Of a stretch of 64,000 bases of DNA, positions 46,660-57,688 are shown in pieces. The translations under genes were made by a program, and so were the position numbers. The first letter of the stretch is position 1; each line of letters opens with the position of its first letter. The notes under the pieces are model-generated. The model did not search any database. It was not told the DNA's origin and was given only the letters and a program-made list of their open reading frames with translations. This DNA is from Macrostomum hystrix (taxonomy: Eukaryota > Platyhelminthes > Macrostomidae), in the NCBI GenBank assembly GCA_950097015.1, contig CATNEN010000029.1, forward strand, positions 3,181,501-3,245,500, given 5' to 3'.

Positions 46660-48501
46660 ATGTCCAAGGAGATTGTTCGCGCAGTGTCGAGACAGTTGGA
46701 TCACTACCTAAGAGTGCAGCGACTGGAAGACTCGTTCGATTTATCCGGCGCAACACAGCCTATTGTCAATCATCCGAAGCTGCGCGAGTTGACACTAATC
46801 AATACTTTGTCTCTGCATGACAAGCCCTTGAAACATGAATTTAGCAGCAGCCAGATGCGAGTCAAGCTGCGGCACATGCATCCGCGCGAGGACGACGACG
46901 AAACCAGAGGCGGCAGAGGTGGCCGCAAGCGAGCAACTAAGCTAGAAAGATCATACACGCGCCAGCTGGAGAGCTATCTGACTCCACCTCGTCCAAGGCC
47001 TCGTTCAGCAGCAGCTTCATTCGGCCACGGCGCCAGCGGCGGCCTTGGCTGGCCGCCAGTACCGTTGCGCTCGGCGCCTCCAATCCCGTGCAGCCGACGG
47101 GAGCGCCGTCACATTGTGCGTCGCAGCGGAAAAATCCTCAGCTACTTGGCCACTTCGCAAGGAGATCGCGATGACGGCGGCACCAGATCGGGAGGAGACG
47201 CTGAACGGGGTGTCGCGCGCCCGCTAGACGCAATGATCGAGGAGCGAGTCCAACGCGAAGTCCGGCGCAGTCGACACGGCCGTCGACACCGCAGGACAGA
47301 CAGCGCAGAAGAGCGACACGCGTCTCCAGCCTCGTCACCGCCTGCATCGCCGACGCAACATCAGCAGCAAAAGGCGCTCCCACTGACCCCACCTGAGCCA
47401 GCGCCGCAGACCTCAGCCCAGAGAAGGGAGCCAATCCAGAGCCAGTCCGAGCCTCTAGTTGTGTACCCGCTGCCCAACTATTCAGTGAAGTCGTGCCAGA
47501 GCACGCAGACCAGCAGCGACTATGACCAGTCGGCTGGCCCAGCACCGGGACCAAGGTGCCATGCCTACATTCTCTACGTGACTACTGGTGACCGCATTGG
47601 CGCAGGCACCAGCGCGGCCGTCTCTGTTGTACTTTACGGCGAACTGGGCAGCTCCGGTCTGCGTCCGATCCCGCTGACCAGTAGCCTGACACACAAGCGT
47701 CCATTCAGGCGCGGCCGTACAGACAAGTTTATCTTGGAAAATCTGCCGGATTTGGGCGGACTAAAGTGGATGCGGGTTGGTCACGCCTCGGACGCCTACA
47801 ACCATTGGTTCCTTCACTCAGCCACCGTTGTCTGCCCCAGCGGAAATCGCTGGTTCTTTCCGTGCCGGCAGTGGCTCAGTGACAAGTCGCCGGACGGTTT
47901 ATCGACGCGCACGCTCGCCGTAGAGCTAGTTGGCGGCGGCGTCGGTGGAGGTGATGAAGAGGAGAAACGCAAGGCTGAGGCGGCATCGCCTGATGACTTG
48001 TTTCCACTCCCAGGCGGCGATGACGACAGCGACAGCCGCAGTGGTGACGATGACGGCGGAGCTCAAGTCTCGTTTCGACATCGGAATCCGATTGGGTCGG
48101 CTAGCAGTGGTGACTCCGGAGACGAAGACGACTATGATGAACGCCGTCGACGCCGGCGTCGACAGCTCGGAAGGCCGTCGTCTGCGGCGACGCCAACTGC
48201 GGCGACAAAGTCGTCAGCATCGAGTGGAGCGCGGATCAAAGCATCGAATACATCGATTACGTCAACAAGGACAAAATCCGAGTCCTCAGACTCGTCCTCG
48301 ACGACAAGGAAGCGAACGACAACGGGGCAAACCAGGACCAGAGGTTGGCGCGGCGGTGTCGGCGGTGGTGGCTTCGTTGGCAGCGATCACAGCGATTTGG
48401 AAGGCGACAGCGACAGCAGCACACTGGAAGAGTCACCGCCTTCAAGCACTGGTCGAGTGTCACCCGATGCACGCCATCTGCTGCTCTTGGACGGTCGCTG
48501 A
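46660..48501 (+). CDS. PLAT/LH2-domain protein, 613 aa
   Basis: PLAT domains are beta-sandwiches that bind membranes or partner proteins in lipoxygenases, polycystins and LOXHD1. Here one PLAT domain lies at about residues 300-409 (YILYVTTGDRIGAGTSAAV, then FRRGRTDKFILENLPDLGG, then NHWFLHSATVV and the WFFPCRQWL end), with typical spacing. The first 30 residues (SKEIVRAVSRQLDHYLRVQ) form a predicted helix shared with the downstream paralogue. The linker is Arg/Pro/Ser-rich; the C-terminus is acidic, then Arg-, Ser- and Thr-rich and looks disordered. No signal peptide. The coding part is intronless. I chose the ATG at 46660 because the paralogue starts at the same point and because an acceptor-like gcatcgcag lies just upstream; an in-frame ATG at 46585 would add 25 residues. 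Confidence 0.8.
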   Translation: MSKEIVRAVSRQLDHYLRVQRLEDSFDLSGATQPIVNHPKLRELTLINTLSLHDKPLKHEFSSSQMRVKLRHMHPREDDDETRGGRGGRKRATKLERSYTRQLESYLTPPRPRPRSAAASFGHGASGGLGWPPVPLRSAPPIPCSRRERRHIVRRSGKILSYLATSQGDRDDGGTRSGGDAERGVARPLDAMIEERVQREVRRSRHGRRHRRTDSAEERHASPASSPPASPTQHQQQKALPLTPPEPAPQTSAQRREPIQSQSEPLVVYPLPNYSVKSCQSTQTSSDYDQSAGPAPGPRCHAYILYVTTGDRIGAGTSAAVSVVLYGELGSSGLRPIPLTSSLTHKRPFRRGRTDKFILENLPDLGGLKWMRVGHASDAYNHWFLHSATVVCPSGNRWFFPCRQWLSDKSPDGLSTRTLAVELVGGGVGGGDEEEKRKAEAASPDDLFPLPGGDDDSDSRSGDDDGGAQVSFRHRNPIGSASSGDSGDEDDYDERRRRRRRQLGRPSSAATPTAATKSSASSGARIKASNTSITSTRTKSESSDSSSTTRKRTTTGQTRTRGWRGGVGGGGFVGSDHSDLEGDSDSSTLEESPPSSTGRVSPDARHLLLLDGR

Positions 48502-49654
48502 TTGACGCTGAAATTCTGCAGCTTTTCAGCAGAGACGGAACAAAGACCACAAAAATACTGACGCGACACACCGGGCAAAAGTTTCGAGACTTTCATTGAG
48601 ACTTTTCTTTCTTGCTGCAACTGTCCGCGCGACTGCTTTTGCCTCTTGCATCACAAGTTCAAAGGGATTTTTAGCGATTTCTTTCGTGAATTCACTTTTA
48701 TCATCACTGGACAGCAATTCTAATGCACTGCTTTTTTTACTGCTTGTGTGGGTGCATTCTGTGTTTTATGCACCTTGCTGAGAAATCGGTTTAAGCTTAA
48801 TAATAAACAACCATGTTTACCTGAACACTTATAGAGTTATGCAATAATTATAAAAGTGCGCCTCAAACTACAAGTAACTTTAAAAAGTACATTTACAAAA
48901 ATTGCATGCAGCCTAGTAACGTTTATGGGTGCCGTGAACATGAACAATTTTCTCCACCTTACAATCACCGATGAGCTCCAAAATTATATATAGTTTTAGA
49001 GTTTTCTGTTTAGCTCACGTATTCTTTTTTTTTCAAATTTTCATTCGACAATGACATTATTTTTTGTAAAAGTTAGTTTACAATTTAATTTTAGTACCAG
49101 TAGAGTTTATCCTTATTTTTTGCATGCTGTACGTATGTATTTAAGTATTGTTAGTTCACAGTTTCACATTCTAGAGATTTTTTCTCTATACCAGTTCCTT
49201 ACGCTCTCGCTGATGTTTTTACAGGCCACAAACTGCTGACAATAGGGAGTGCGGCGCTTTAATTATTTTGCTCACGAATTTACTCGATTATTTTTCCAGT
49301 CCTGACTGAAAGCTGCTGAATTCCTGATCCGATCTCTCAACTATTTTTTTCTTCGGAATTTAAAAGGAAGCTTCTTTTTTCCTGAATGAATGTTTTTTGC
49401 TAAACAATAAAATAGATCGCTTATTCACGCAAGCTTCGAGCGTATTAGAAATTGTGTCCGCTTTTGGTAACGATTGAAAAATGGTCCAATTCCCAGTTTT
49501 GTATGCTGAAAACTTTTAGCATCTAGGATCTAGTCAGAAGTTTTAATCAAGGTAGATTTAATTGGTTTGAACCATAGACAGTATGGTACAGCACTGATTG
49601 ACAAGTAGATTTCAAAGAAACAACTCACTGGCCATTTCAGTGAGGCTTTGAAAT
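48502..49654. other. Spacer between the tandem paralogues
   Basis: The left 300 bp are presumably the PLAT gene's 3' UTR. The rest is AT-rich, with no feature except a good acceptor (ggccatttcag) at 49630-49640 that suggests a 5' UTR intron for the next gene. Confidence 0.4.
48802..48807 (+). terminator. Candidate polyadenylation signal of the PLAT gene
   Basis: AATAAA about 300 bp after the stop codon. Confidence 0.45.
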
Positions 49655-50263
49655 ATGTCTGACGAAATGGTGAGAGCCGTGGCCCGCTCGCTGGATCTTT
49701 ACCTTCGAGTTAGACGCCTTGAAGAGGGCTTCGACCTCTCTGGCGTTGGCAGCGGAGGCGTAGTCGGCAGCGGCGTCGGTTCAGTCATCAGCTGTCGACG
49801 TCTTAATGACAAGCCGGTGAAACTGCAGTTCAGAGACCCCGATACCCGCTGCCGAGTTGGAGTCATGCGACCGGCGCCGTCCCAGACAACCGAATCCAAC
49901 GCTACCGTCTCGGCGAACCCGCGCGTTGCCGCCAGGCTGCGTCGACATCTTGACGCTGAAGCAGCGTCGACGACAATAACGACACCGCGAGCTTATCACC
50001 GAAGAAGAACCAGTACGGCAGTGAAGAGTGAGGAGAGGCAGCGGACTCGACTGATTGACAATGCCAGTGCCATTCTCGGTTTGCTGGCCGCGTCAGCGAA
50101 GTCAAAGTCAGGCGATGGCAACAGCGACAGCGAGAATCACGGTGATGGCGATAGGTCCAGGCGTCAACGCCGCGATCAACGTGACGATGAACAGGGCGGC
50201 CTGAATAATCAGAGAAATAGAGAAAGACGGCGCTTGTCCATTGAATTGCCGACAGGATCTTAA
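49655..50263 (+). CDS. PLAT-less paralogue of the preceding gene, 202 aa
   Basis: The first 30 residues match the upstream gene at 22 positions (MSDEMVRAVARSLDLYLRV against MSKEIVRAVSRQLDHYLRV). Two further blocks align: LNDKPVKLQF with LHDKPLKHEF, and NASAILGLLAAS with RSGKILSYLATS. After that the protein is Arg/Asp/Ser-rich and stops, with no PLAT domain in the following 1.3 kb. Both genes have an acceptor just before the ATG, pointing to a shared gene structure from tandem duplication. Function unknown; it could compete with the longer paralogue for whatever the N-terminal helix binds. The alternative, that it is a truncated copy decaying after duplication, is not supported by its intact frame. 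Confidence 0.75.
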   Translation: MSDEMVRAVARSLDLYLRVRRLEEGFDLSGVGSGGVVGSGVGSVISCRRLNDKPVKLQFRDPDTRCRVGVMRPAPSQTTESNATVSANPRVAARLRRHLDAEAASTTITTPRAYHRRRTSTAVKSEERQRTRLIDNASAILGLLAASAKSKSGDGNSDSENHGDGDRSRRQRRDQRDDEQGGLNNQRNRERRRLSIELPTGS

Positions 50264-50302
50264 CTACTATTCCTTTCTGATATTTATAACTTATTAGCAG
50301 AT

Positions 50303-50425
50303 GCGGAGTGTGGGGAGGGTGACCTGAGGGGTAGAGAATAAGCCAGGTGTTGTACTGTCATTCCCCGAGACAGGGAGTGTGAGGTGGGTGACTTGAGGGT
50401 ACAGAATAAGTCGGGTGGAGTGTGA
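50303..50425. repeat. Two-copy imperfect repeat after the paralogue
   Basis: A block with gagtgtggggagggtgacct and agaataagccaggtg recurs once, diverged, as gagtgtgaggtgggtgactt and agaataagtcgggtg. A related gtgaggtgggtg string appears at about 51454. Confidence 0.6.
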
Positions 50426-51601
50426 GTTGATTTGCGTAGTGAGGTTGTTGCGCTAGAAAAGATGGAGCCATGTGTACACACTCCTAAAATGACGGAGTTT
50501 TAAACAACGTGAGATTTTTTACTTTAAGTTCTAAAGTAAGGCCTTCTGTAGGTGTAAAAATTATTGTAATTAAAAAAGGCTTAGATTTTTTTATAAAGCA
50601 CGGGACGGATTTAAGTGATGTTTTTAATAGGTTATCTGAAGTGAATCTTGCCTTTCACAGACGCGAATTATTTTCAAGAAATTAGTTTTTTCTTACATTT
50701 TGAGATGACTATTTTTAGAATCAGATGTTTCTTTTTCTTTCGTTTTCGAAATCTTCCTCAACGTACCTAGGTATAAGTTATCTTTTAACAGCTGCTGGAT
50801 TATTTTATATTAACACACTAAACACTTTTATAGTAATTTTGTCTTTTTTCCTGAAAATTAGTGTCACCTTATACTCACGCGTGCAATAGTACGAGCTAAT
50901 TAATTTACTTTTGTTACTTGCTTTTATTTTATTATAGTTATTTATTTTTATATAGAGAAATAGTTTATTTATAATTTTCCTTGTTTCACAAACTCACTTT
51001 TAACAGTCTTTTATTTTAGAAAAGCCTTTATATATTATATTTGACAATCTATATATTGTTTTGCATAAGACACAGCAACGTTTTATTGGTTAATAAACGT
51101 TAATGGTTGTTGACACATAGATTTTTTATTATCAAAAGCAATTCAATCATGTATGGACGAGACAAGAGCTGATTAACTGTGTCGAATAATTTTTCCGGCT
51201 TTGATTTAAATGAGCGAAATGATTGATTCATCGATCAATTTATGGATTTTCTATAATGACTATATGATAATAATACGCGAGTACTTTAATGAGTCTTTTA
51301 ATGTCTACACCATGCATAGGATATTAAAAACAGTTTAAATGAGCCTGGAAAACTATAGATTTCAAGCTTAAACGTAGCTTTTTTGTCTACGACAACCCAC
51401 GATGTTTAAATGTACGTACCCTGGAGTGGGGTGGCTACTCCCAGGACGAAATTGGAGTGAGGTGGGTGCTGATAATAAAAAAATTGCCGTTCAGGGATTC
51501 CCCAAAAAGATAGGCTAAAAATACCAAGACAATTTTCATTTTCAACCGATCAAACTGTGTATATTCATTTTTCTCGAAAGCGGTCCTTCCAGTTGAAATC
51601 G
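50426..51601. other. AT-rich spacer upstream of the coiled-coil gene
   Basis: No gene or known repeat recognised. Confidence 0.4.
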
Positions 51602-53364
51602 ATGCACAACAACATCCCACAGAATCCAGGCGAGAGAAGAACCGGCTGTAGAAGCAGCTCATTGTCGCTATCTGACGCCATGGCAGTTTTGGAGTCGCCA
51701 GCGAGTTTTGAATCTAATTCAAGAGGTGAACATCTGTCAACGGTCGCTTCGACGACGAATAAAAGTACGTTGCTACTTGCGAGTAGCATTGTTAGCATGT
51801 TGCTACAATTTTCGAGTTTTCCCATCATAACAGTAGGTTTAAAAGCATATATCTAATACGTTCCATGAAGGTTGAATTATCAGCTCGCAGTTAATTTTAT
51901 TTACCCCAAACAGAACTCAAGTCTCAATCGTCATTGGCGCTGGTGATTAATGAAGTGCAACAGCTGACAGCTGAAATCGAGATGCTGCGGGACAGATGCG
52001 AGAAAACTCTGCTTGGATGGTGAGTAATTCAACATTTTCGCACAATTTCACACAAATAGGAGGGAAATGAGGACGAGAAAGCAGCGGAGGTGGGAGTGGA
52101 GGAAGCGGAGGAGGCAGAGGAGGGAACGGAGGAGGCAGAGGAGGGAGCGGAGGAGGCAGAGGAGGAAGCGGAGGAGGCAGAGGAGGGGGCGGAGGAGGCA
52201 GAGGAGGGAGCTGAGGAGGCAGAGGAGGGAGCGGAGGAGGCAGAGGAGGGAGCGGAGGAGGCAGAGGAGGGAGCGGAGGAGGCAGAGGAGGGAGCGGAGG
52301 AGGCAGAGGAGGGAGCGGAGGAGTTTTGGGTATAGAGAAGGCTGCAGTTTTCAAGTTTTTCTAATACTTAGCTCAAGAAAATAAATTGCTTTCTGTTGGT
52401 CAAGAGTCATTTTAAGCCCCAAAAAGTACAGCTAGTAACCGTTGCAATCAATTTGCCTTGAATATCCACCAGCGCTATAAAAAATTCCCATCACACCTTA
52501 TAATAAACAACATTCCATACTAATCTCGAGCATCGGCCTTCCCTCTCTAAGCAAAATCTACTTGATGAATTAAAAAACTAAAATTTCTGTGAAGGAAGAC
52601 TTGCTTGAGTCCTCTCGTCTTCCCCTCCACACCGGGGCAGGAGGAGAGGCGCAGAGAAATGGCAAGAAATAGAACTGCCAGACAGGTAGCTGGCAAATGA
52701 GGCTTGGGTATAGACCAGGGATGCCCAGTCAGGTGATGCGGCCGACGATGAATGGAGACGAGAGGTGACTCGCCGCTTCCACAGGTTGGTCGCATTGGGG
52801 ATGAGGATGGGGGGAGATTTTGGCGAAGCTTTTCTCATTGAGGATTGTTCTCCCCATTCATCAACACAGCTGATGGCTGGATGAAAGTGTATTCAACTTG
52901 GGGTGCGGATGGCGGTGGGCGAAACTGTGAATAAAAAGTGTCTGGCAGACAAAGAGAAAGAGGATAGGATAAGGCATCAGCAGCAGCAGCAGCAGCAGCA
53001 GCAGCATCATTGTTATCAGCAGCAGCATCATTGTTATCAGCAGCAGCATCATTGTTATCAGCAGCAGCATCATTGTTATCAGCAGCAGCATCATTGTTAT
53101 CAGCAGCAGCATCATTGTTATCAGCAGCAGCATCATTGTTATCAGCAGCAGCATCATTGTTATCAGCAGCAGCATCATTGTTATCAGCAGCAGCATCATT
53201 GTTATCAGCAGCAGCATCATTGTTATCAGCAGCAGCATCATTGTTATCAGCAGCAGCATCATTGTTATCAGCAGCAGCATCATTGTTATCAGCAGCAGCA
53301 TCATTGTTATCAGTAGCAGCAGCAGCAGCATAATCATTATAAGCAGCAGCATCATTATTATTAT

Positions 53365-53411
<47 letters not shown>

Positions 53412-55366
53412 CAAGCATCCTTATTATCAGCAGCAGCAGGAAACAGGAAACTTATGACAACGCTTCGATCCAACAGAAGTGGAAGCGGATGCGAAGTCAA
53501 TGAAGAAGCTCAAATATTCGGCCCTCGGCTGAGCATCAGTCTGGTGGTCCAGTCTCTGCAGCATCGCCAAGAGCTTCTCAATCAGCAGGCCTCGACTAAG
53601 AGGCTGCGGAGAACAGCAACTAATCGAGATCTAGAATTAGGCGAAGTTGATGAAGTCGAGGACCAACAGGAGGCGATCCGGCCAGGCGGTTCTTTGGACG
53701 ACTTGAGGCGCGGCATCCGCCTAATTTTGCGGGAGCAGCAGCGGCAGCTGCGTGCGGCTGTGGCCGCTGCCATGGCAACAGGCCCGTCGCTCTTCTGGTG
53801 AGGATGTAGCAGATCTCATAGAGCAGCAAATGTGAATAATTTGAGCAGTGTTCCAACTTTTAACTGTAGGGGCTAATGTAGTCTTTGAATTCCTAAATTT
53901 CCGGATGGCAACATAGGTACGTGAGCAAAAACTGACAGAATGAAAAGTGAAGTGAGTCAGTTTTCTGCGTTTTGAGAAGTCTTAAAAATGCTCAAGATGC
54001 AGATTTCTTTAAGCATGTGGGTGCTGAAGTTGTCTTTGGAATGTGCTGGTTTCAGTCAAGATGTTTTAAAACGCGTTGTTTCTTAGAAAGTGACGGCTTT
54101 GTTTTTTGTACTCTTCTCTCCGTTTTGCACTTTTAAAGATCTTTTTTTGGAGTTTGTGCCTCCTGACTATGCATTCAATTCTCCCCATCCTTTTTAATGC
54201 CTAATTTCGTAGAATTGATGTTTTCTTCTCATTCCTTCTTCATTCCTTCTCTCCCTCGTCTACTCACTTTCTCCCCTCTTCCTTTCTCCCTTCTCCTTTC
54301 TCTATCTCCCATCTCCCATTCTCCCATCTCCCATTCTCCCCATCTCCCATTCTCTCATCTCCCATCTCCCATTCTCCCCATCTCCCATTCTCTCATCTCC
54401 CATTCTCCCATTCTCCTATCTCTATCTCCCATCTGCCATTCTCCCATCTCCCATTCTCCCATCTCCCATTCTCCCATCTCCCATTCTCCCATCTCCCATT
54501 CTCCCATCTCCCATTCTCCCATCTCCCATTCTCCCATTCTCCCATTCTCCCATCTCCCATTCTCCCATTCTCCCATTCTCTCATCTCCTATCTCCCATTC
54601 TCCTATCTCTATCTCCCATCTCCCATTCTCCCATTCTCCTATCTCTATCTCCCATCTCCCATTCTCCCATCTCCCATTCTCCTATCTCCCTTTCTGCCTT
54701 CTCCCTTTCTGCCCTCTTCCTTTCTCCTAGTCACCACTCTTTTATTCTGTCTAATGTCATCAAAGGGTATTCGTGGCTTTACCTACTTGAATCTAAAATA
54801 GCTAGTATTAATGAAGCAAGAAATTCCTCTGTACTTTTTTGCTCGACATGTCTTTGCAATTATTGGATTCAAGAATACGATTCGTTTACTTGAGTACAAC
54901 TTTACAATCCTTTCTGACCCCAGCTGGGCCAGGTGGAAATTGGTCACTTGGAAAATGCGAGCGCTGATGCATTCACTTTCTCTCTTTGTCTCTCCATCGC
55001 TGTATTATCAGACGGGGACACATGCGAAATCTGTACTCACAAGGGAGGCAGATAGACGGGAAGATTCAGAGCATTAATAATGCATGTCTGGGGCAGCCTC
55101 ACTAATAAAAATGGCGAAGACGGCCCCAAGAAACGCGAGTGCTTCACGCTGTCGATCTCACACTATACACTATATATGCGGAATTCGGCATTTGATTTCT
55201 TAGAAACGATTCCTAGAAACAAACATTGTGCCCGTTTGAAGTTATCCCACGGATGTAGTTGGGATCAATGATGACGTCAAATTCTAGTCACGGAAGCAGC
55301 AACAGTCGAGAACTGGCCTGCTTCCAGCAGTACCTGGACATCTTCTACTTCAATAGTCCGCAAATC

Positions 55367-55403
<37 letters not shown>

Positions 55404-56984
55404 CACTCACCGGAGGTAGTCAACGATGGCGACAACCTTCAATGCCAGCAGATCCCGGCGTTGCCAATGTTCAGCCGCGGCTGCCGAGCAAACTTTCCAG
55501 ATTGCTGCAGACCAGAGGAGCTTAGTAAGACGGCGACTGAGGTCGGGGATAGGTGCAGTCATTCCCGTTTTCGATTTCCGAATGGCAATTTTCCGATGAG
55601 GTATGGACTAAAAAACTTCAATCCCAGATCCACTCATTCAAATCCCAGATCCACTCATTCAAATCCCAGATCCACTCCTTCAAATCCCAGATCCACTCAT
55701 TCAAATCCCAGATCCACTCATTCAAATCCCAGATCCACTCCTTCAAATCCCAGATCCACTCATTCAAATCCCAGATCCACTCATTCAAATCCCAGATCCA
55801 CTCATTCAAATCCCAGATCCACTCATTCAAATCCCAGATCCACTCCTTCAAATCCCAGATCCACTCATTCAAATCCCAGATCCATTCATTGAAATCCCAG
55901 ATCCACTCATTCAAATCCCAGATCCACTCATTCAAATCCCAGATCCATTCATTGAAATCCCAGATCCACTCATTCAAATCCCAGATCCACTCATTCAAAT
56001 CCCAGAGCGAGTAATAAAAATACTAGATTCACTCATTTAAACCCCAAATCCACTCATTCAAATCCCAGATCCACTCATTCAAATCCCAGATCCACTCATT
56101 CAAATCCCAGATCCACTCATTCAAATCCCAGAATCCTAATTTGTGATCCCAGTGCGGTTCCTTCAGTCCCAAGAACCTTTCATTCAGATCACAGATCCCT
56201 TCTATCGAGACCCCAGATACTCAGAATTTAAATATTGCATTAGATCCCAGATCTTTAGAGTCGGATTATGGCTTCGGATCACAGATACTCGCATTCTGTA
56301 GATCCTCAAACTTGCGAAATCGACTGATGAAGAAATGAACAATGTTTCAAGACACGTCCTAGGGAGCATAGAAATTTCAGTAATAATTTCGATTAAATTA
56401 TTAAGATTATGATTAAAATAAAAAAAAGATTTAAAATTCCTGCTCACGCGCACCCCGTCTCATCTGTTTATGCGTTTTTCAACCTCATCGGGCGACAAAA
56501 AGAACAGAAAGCAATGTTTATTTAATATGAGAAAGAAGTATAAAGAACAATAATAAAAATCAAACCTTTTTTATTCCATGTATATCTGCGATCTGCGTAG
56601 TCTATGGCCAAAACTAAAAACCAAAACTCTCTTTTAACTGTCCGCAGTTCTGGTTTTTCACCGTTTCTATTCGCTAACCAGTCGATCGGCTCGGAGCAGG
56701 AGCAACAGCAGCGGCAGCAACAGCAGCGGCAGCAACAGCAGCAGCAGCAGCAGCAGCAGGCTATTCAAGCTTCAGAGGGCGACAGAAACAAGCGACGTGC
56801 GGTGGCACTGACGACGCCGTCCCAAATTGGCGGAGCATCGCGGAGTATTGAACTGCCAAATGCCTTCGTCAGCGGGGTGGGCGTTGCTTTCTCGGCAACA
56901 ATGACGGGGCTGACAGCGGCGCAGCAGGGGCAAGGGGGCAGTAAGCCGGGTAGGAATCGAGTGCAAGACCTTCAAGAGAAAAAT

Positions 56985-57027
<43 letters not shown>

Positions 57028-57647
57028 GCCAGCCGCCAATATGTGCCTCCGGGTCTAATTTAGCCGGTATTATCATTTTATAGCTGCTTTCTTTCATTTT
57101 TATAATCATCATCTAAGTATTTTTTAATCAGATAGTATAAATTTTCTTCATATTTTTTACTTTTTTCATTTCCATCCACGAAAAAACATTGTCTAGACGC
57201 AGTGTGCTCCGATATCCAATCAGAATCGGCGAGTGGCTACCCCCCAATCAGCCATTCGCAAATGATTGGCTCACTCGCAAATCCTACTGGAGCTGAAAGA
57301 GGCAGCCAATCGGAAATGAGAAGGCGTAGCGGTCCAGTTCTGGCAGCAACAGCCAATCAACAGCGTTCGTCAACTCTCAGATTGCCAGCCAATCAGAGCA
57401 GATCAGAAGATTTCGGTGAGCTCACATCGGTGAGATCAGCTCATAACTCCCTCCCTCTTAACATCAATTTCCCTCTTTACCCTCCCCAGTTGTTGTCGAA
57501 AAGTTTTTCTTCGCCGATCCGTCAGCTGGTGGCAGCCAGCAGTTGCCACCAGTGTTTCTGCAACGGCTGAGCGAGCTGAGCGCACTTGAGGCGGAAACGG
57601 TGCGCCACGAGAAGATGAAGGCCGCCAAGCGAAAGCTTCGTTCTTAA
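51602..57647 (+). CDS. Unrecognised Gln-rich coiled-coil protein, 550 aa
   Basis: Exons: 51602-51764, 51914-52019, 53447-53797, 55288-55524 (start uncertain), 56648-57066, 57197-57415, 57490-57647; 1653 nt, all phases close. Seen: a Ser-rich N-terminus; a coiled coil from exon 2 (EVQQLTAEIEMLRDRCEK); exon 3 with SLDDLRRGIRLILREQQRQL; Gln runs in exon 4 (about 12) and exon 5 (two runs, the second about 13-15); and a basic helical C-terminus (FLQRLSELSALEAETVRHEK). Architecture of this kind occurs in centrosomal, ciliary and cytoskeletal proteins, but I see no diagnostic motif and name none. Three consecutive introns split a TGG/TAT codon after its second base. Exon 4 has two equally good acceptors (55287 and 55304) in the same phase. 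AATAAA lies 36 bp after the stop. Four introns contain arrays. Confidence 0.7.
52095..52325. repeat. 18-bp minisatellite in intron 2 of the coiled-coil gene
   Basis: About thirteen units of ggaggcagaggagggagc; purine-rich on the sense strand. Confidence 0.92.
52978..53440. repeat. 21-bp CAG-containing minisatellite in intron 2 of the coiled-coil gene
   Basis: A (cag)n run, then about fifteen exact units of cagcagcatcattgttat plus one cag, then mixed cag/cat/tat. The last units run straight into the exon 3 acceptor (gcaggaaacag, ending 53446). The Gln-His frame inside it is out of phase with exon 3 and contains a stop. Confidence 0.93.
54270..54730. repeat. Pyrimidine minisatellite, about 15 bp, in intron 3 of the coiled-coil gene
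   Basis: Units of ctcccatctcccatt, with single-block (ctcccatt) units interspersed. About 30 units. Confidence 0.9.
55618..56135. repeat. 21-bp minisatellite in intron 4 of the coiled-coil gene
   Basis: About 24 units of 21 bp with the core aaatcccagatccactcat and the tcct/tcat and tcattg variants. The unit is seven codons long and stop-free, hence open frames on both strands. Confidence 0.93.
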
Positions 57648-57682
57648 TTGCATGCTGAAGAAGCGCTTTTCGCACTCTGCTG

Positions 57683-57688
57683 AATAAA
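57683..57688 (+). terminator. Polyadenylation signal of the coiled-coil gene
   Basis: AATAAA 36 bp after the TAA stop. Confidence 0.75.

Noticed and set aside
52903-53316. Gln/His-rich 137-codon frame and Leu/Met-rich reverse frames
   Set aside because: It is the intronic 21-bp array; the frame ends in a stop and is out of phase with exon 3.
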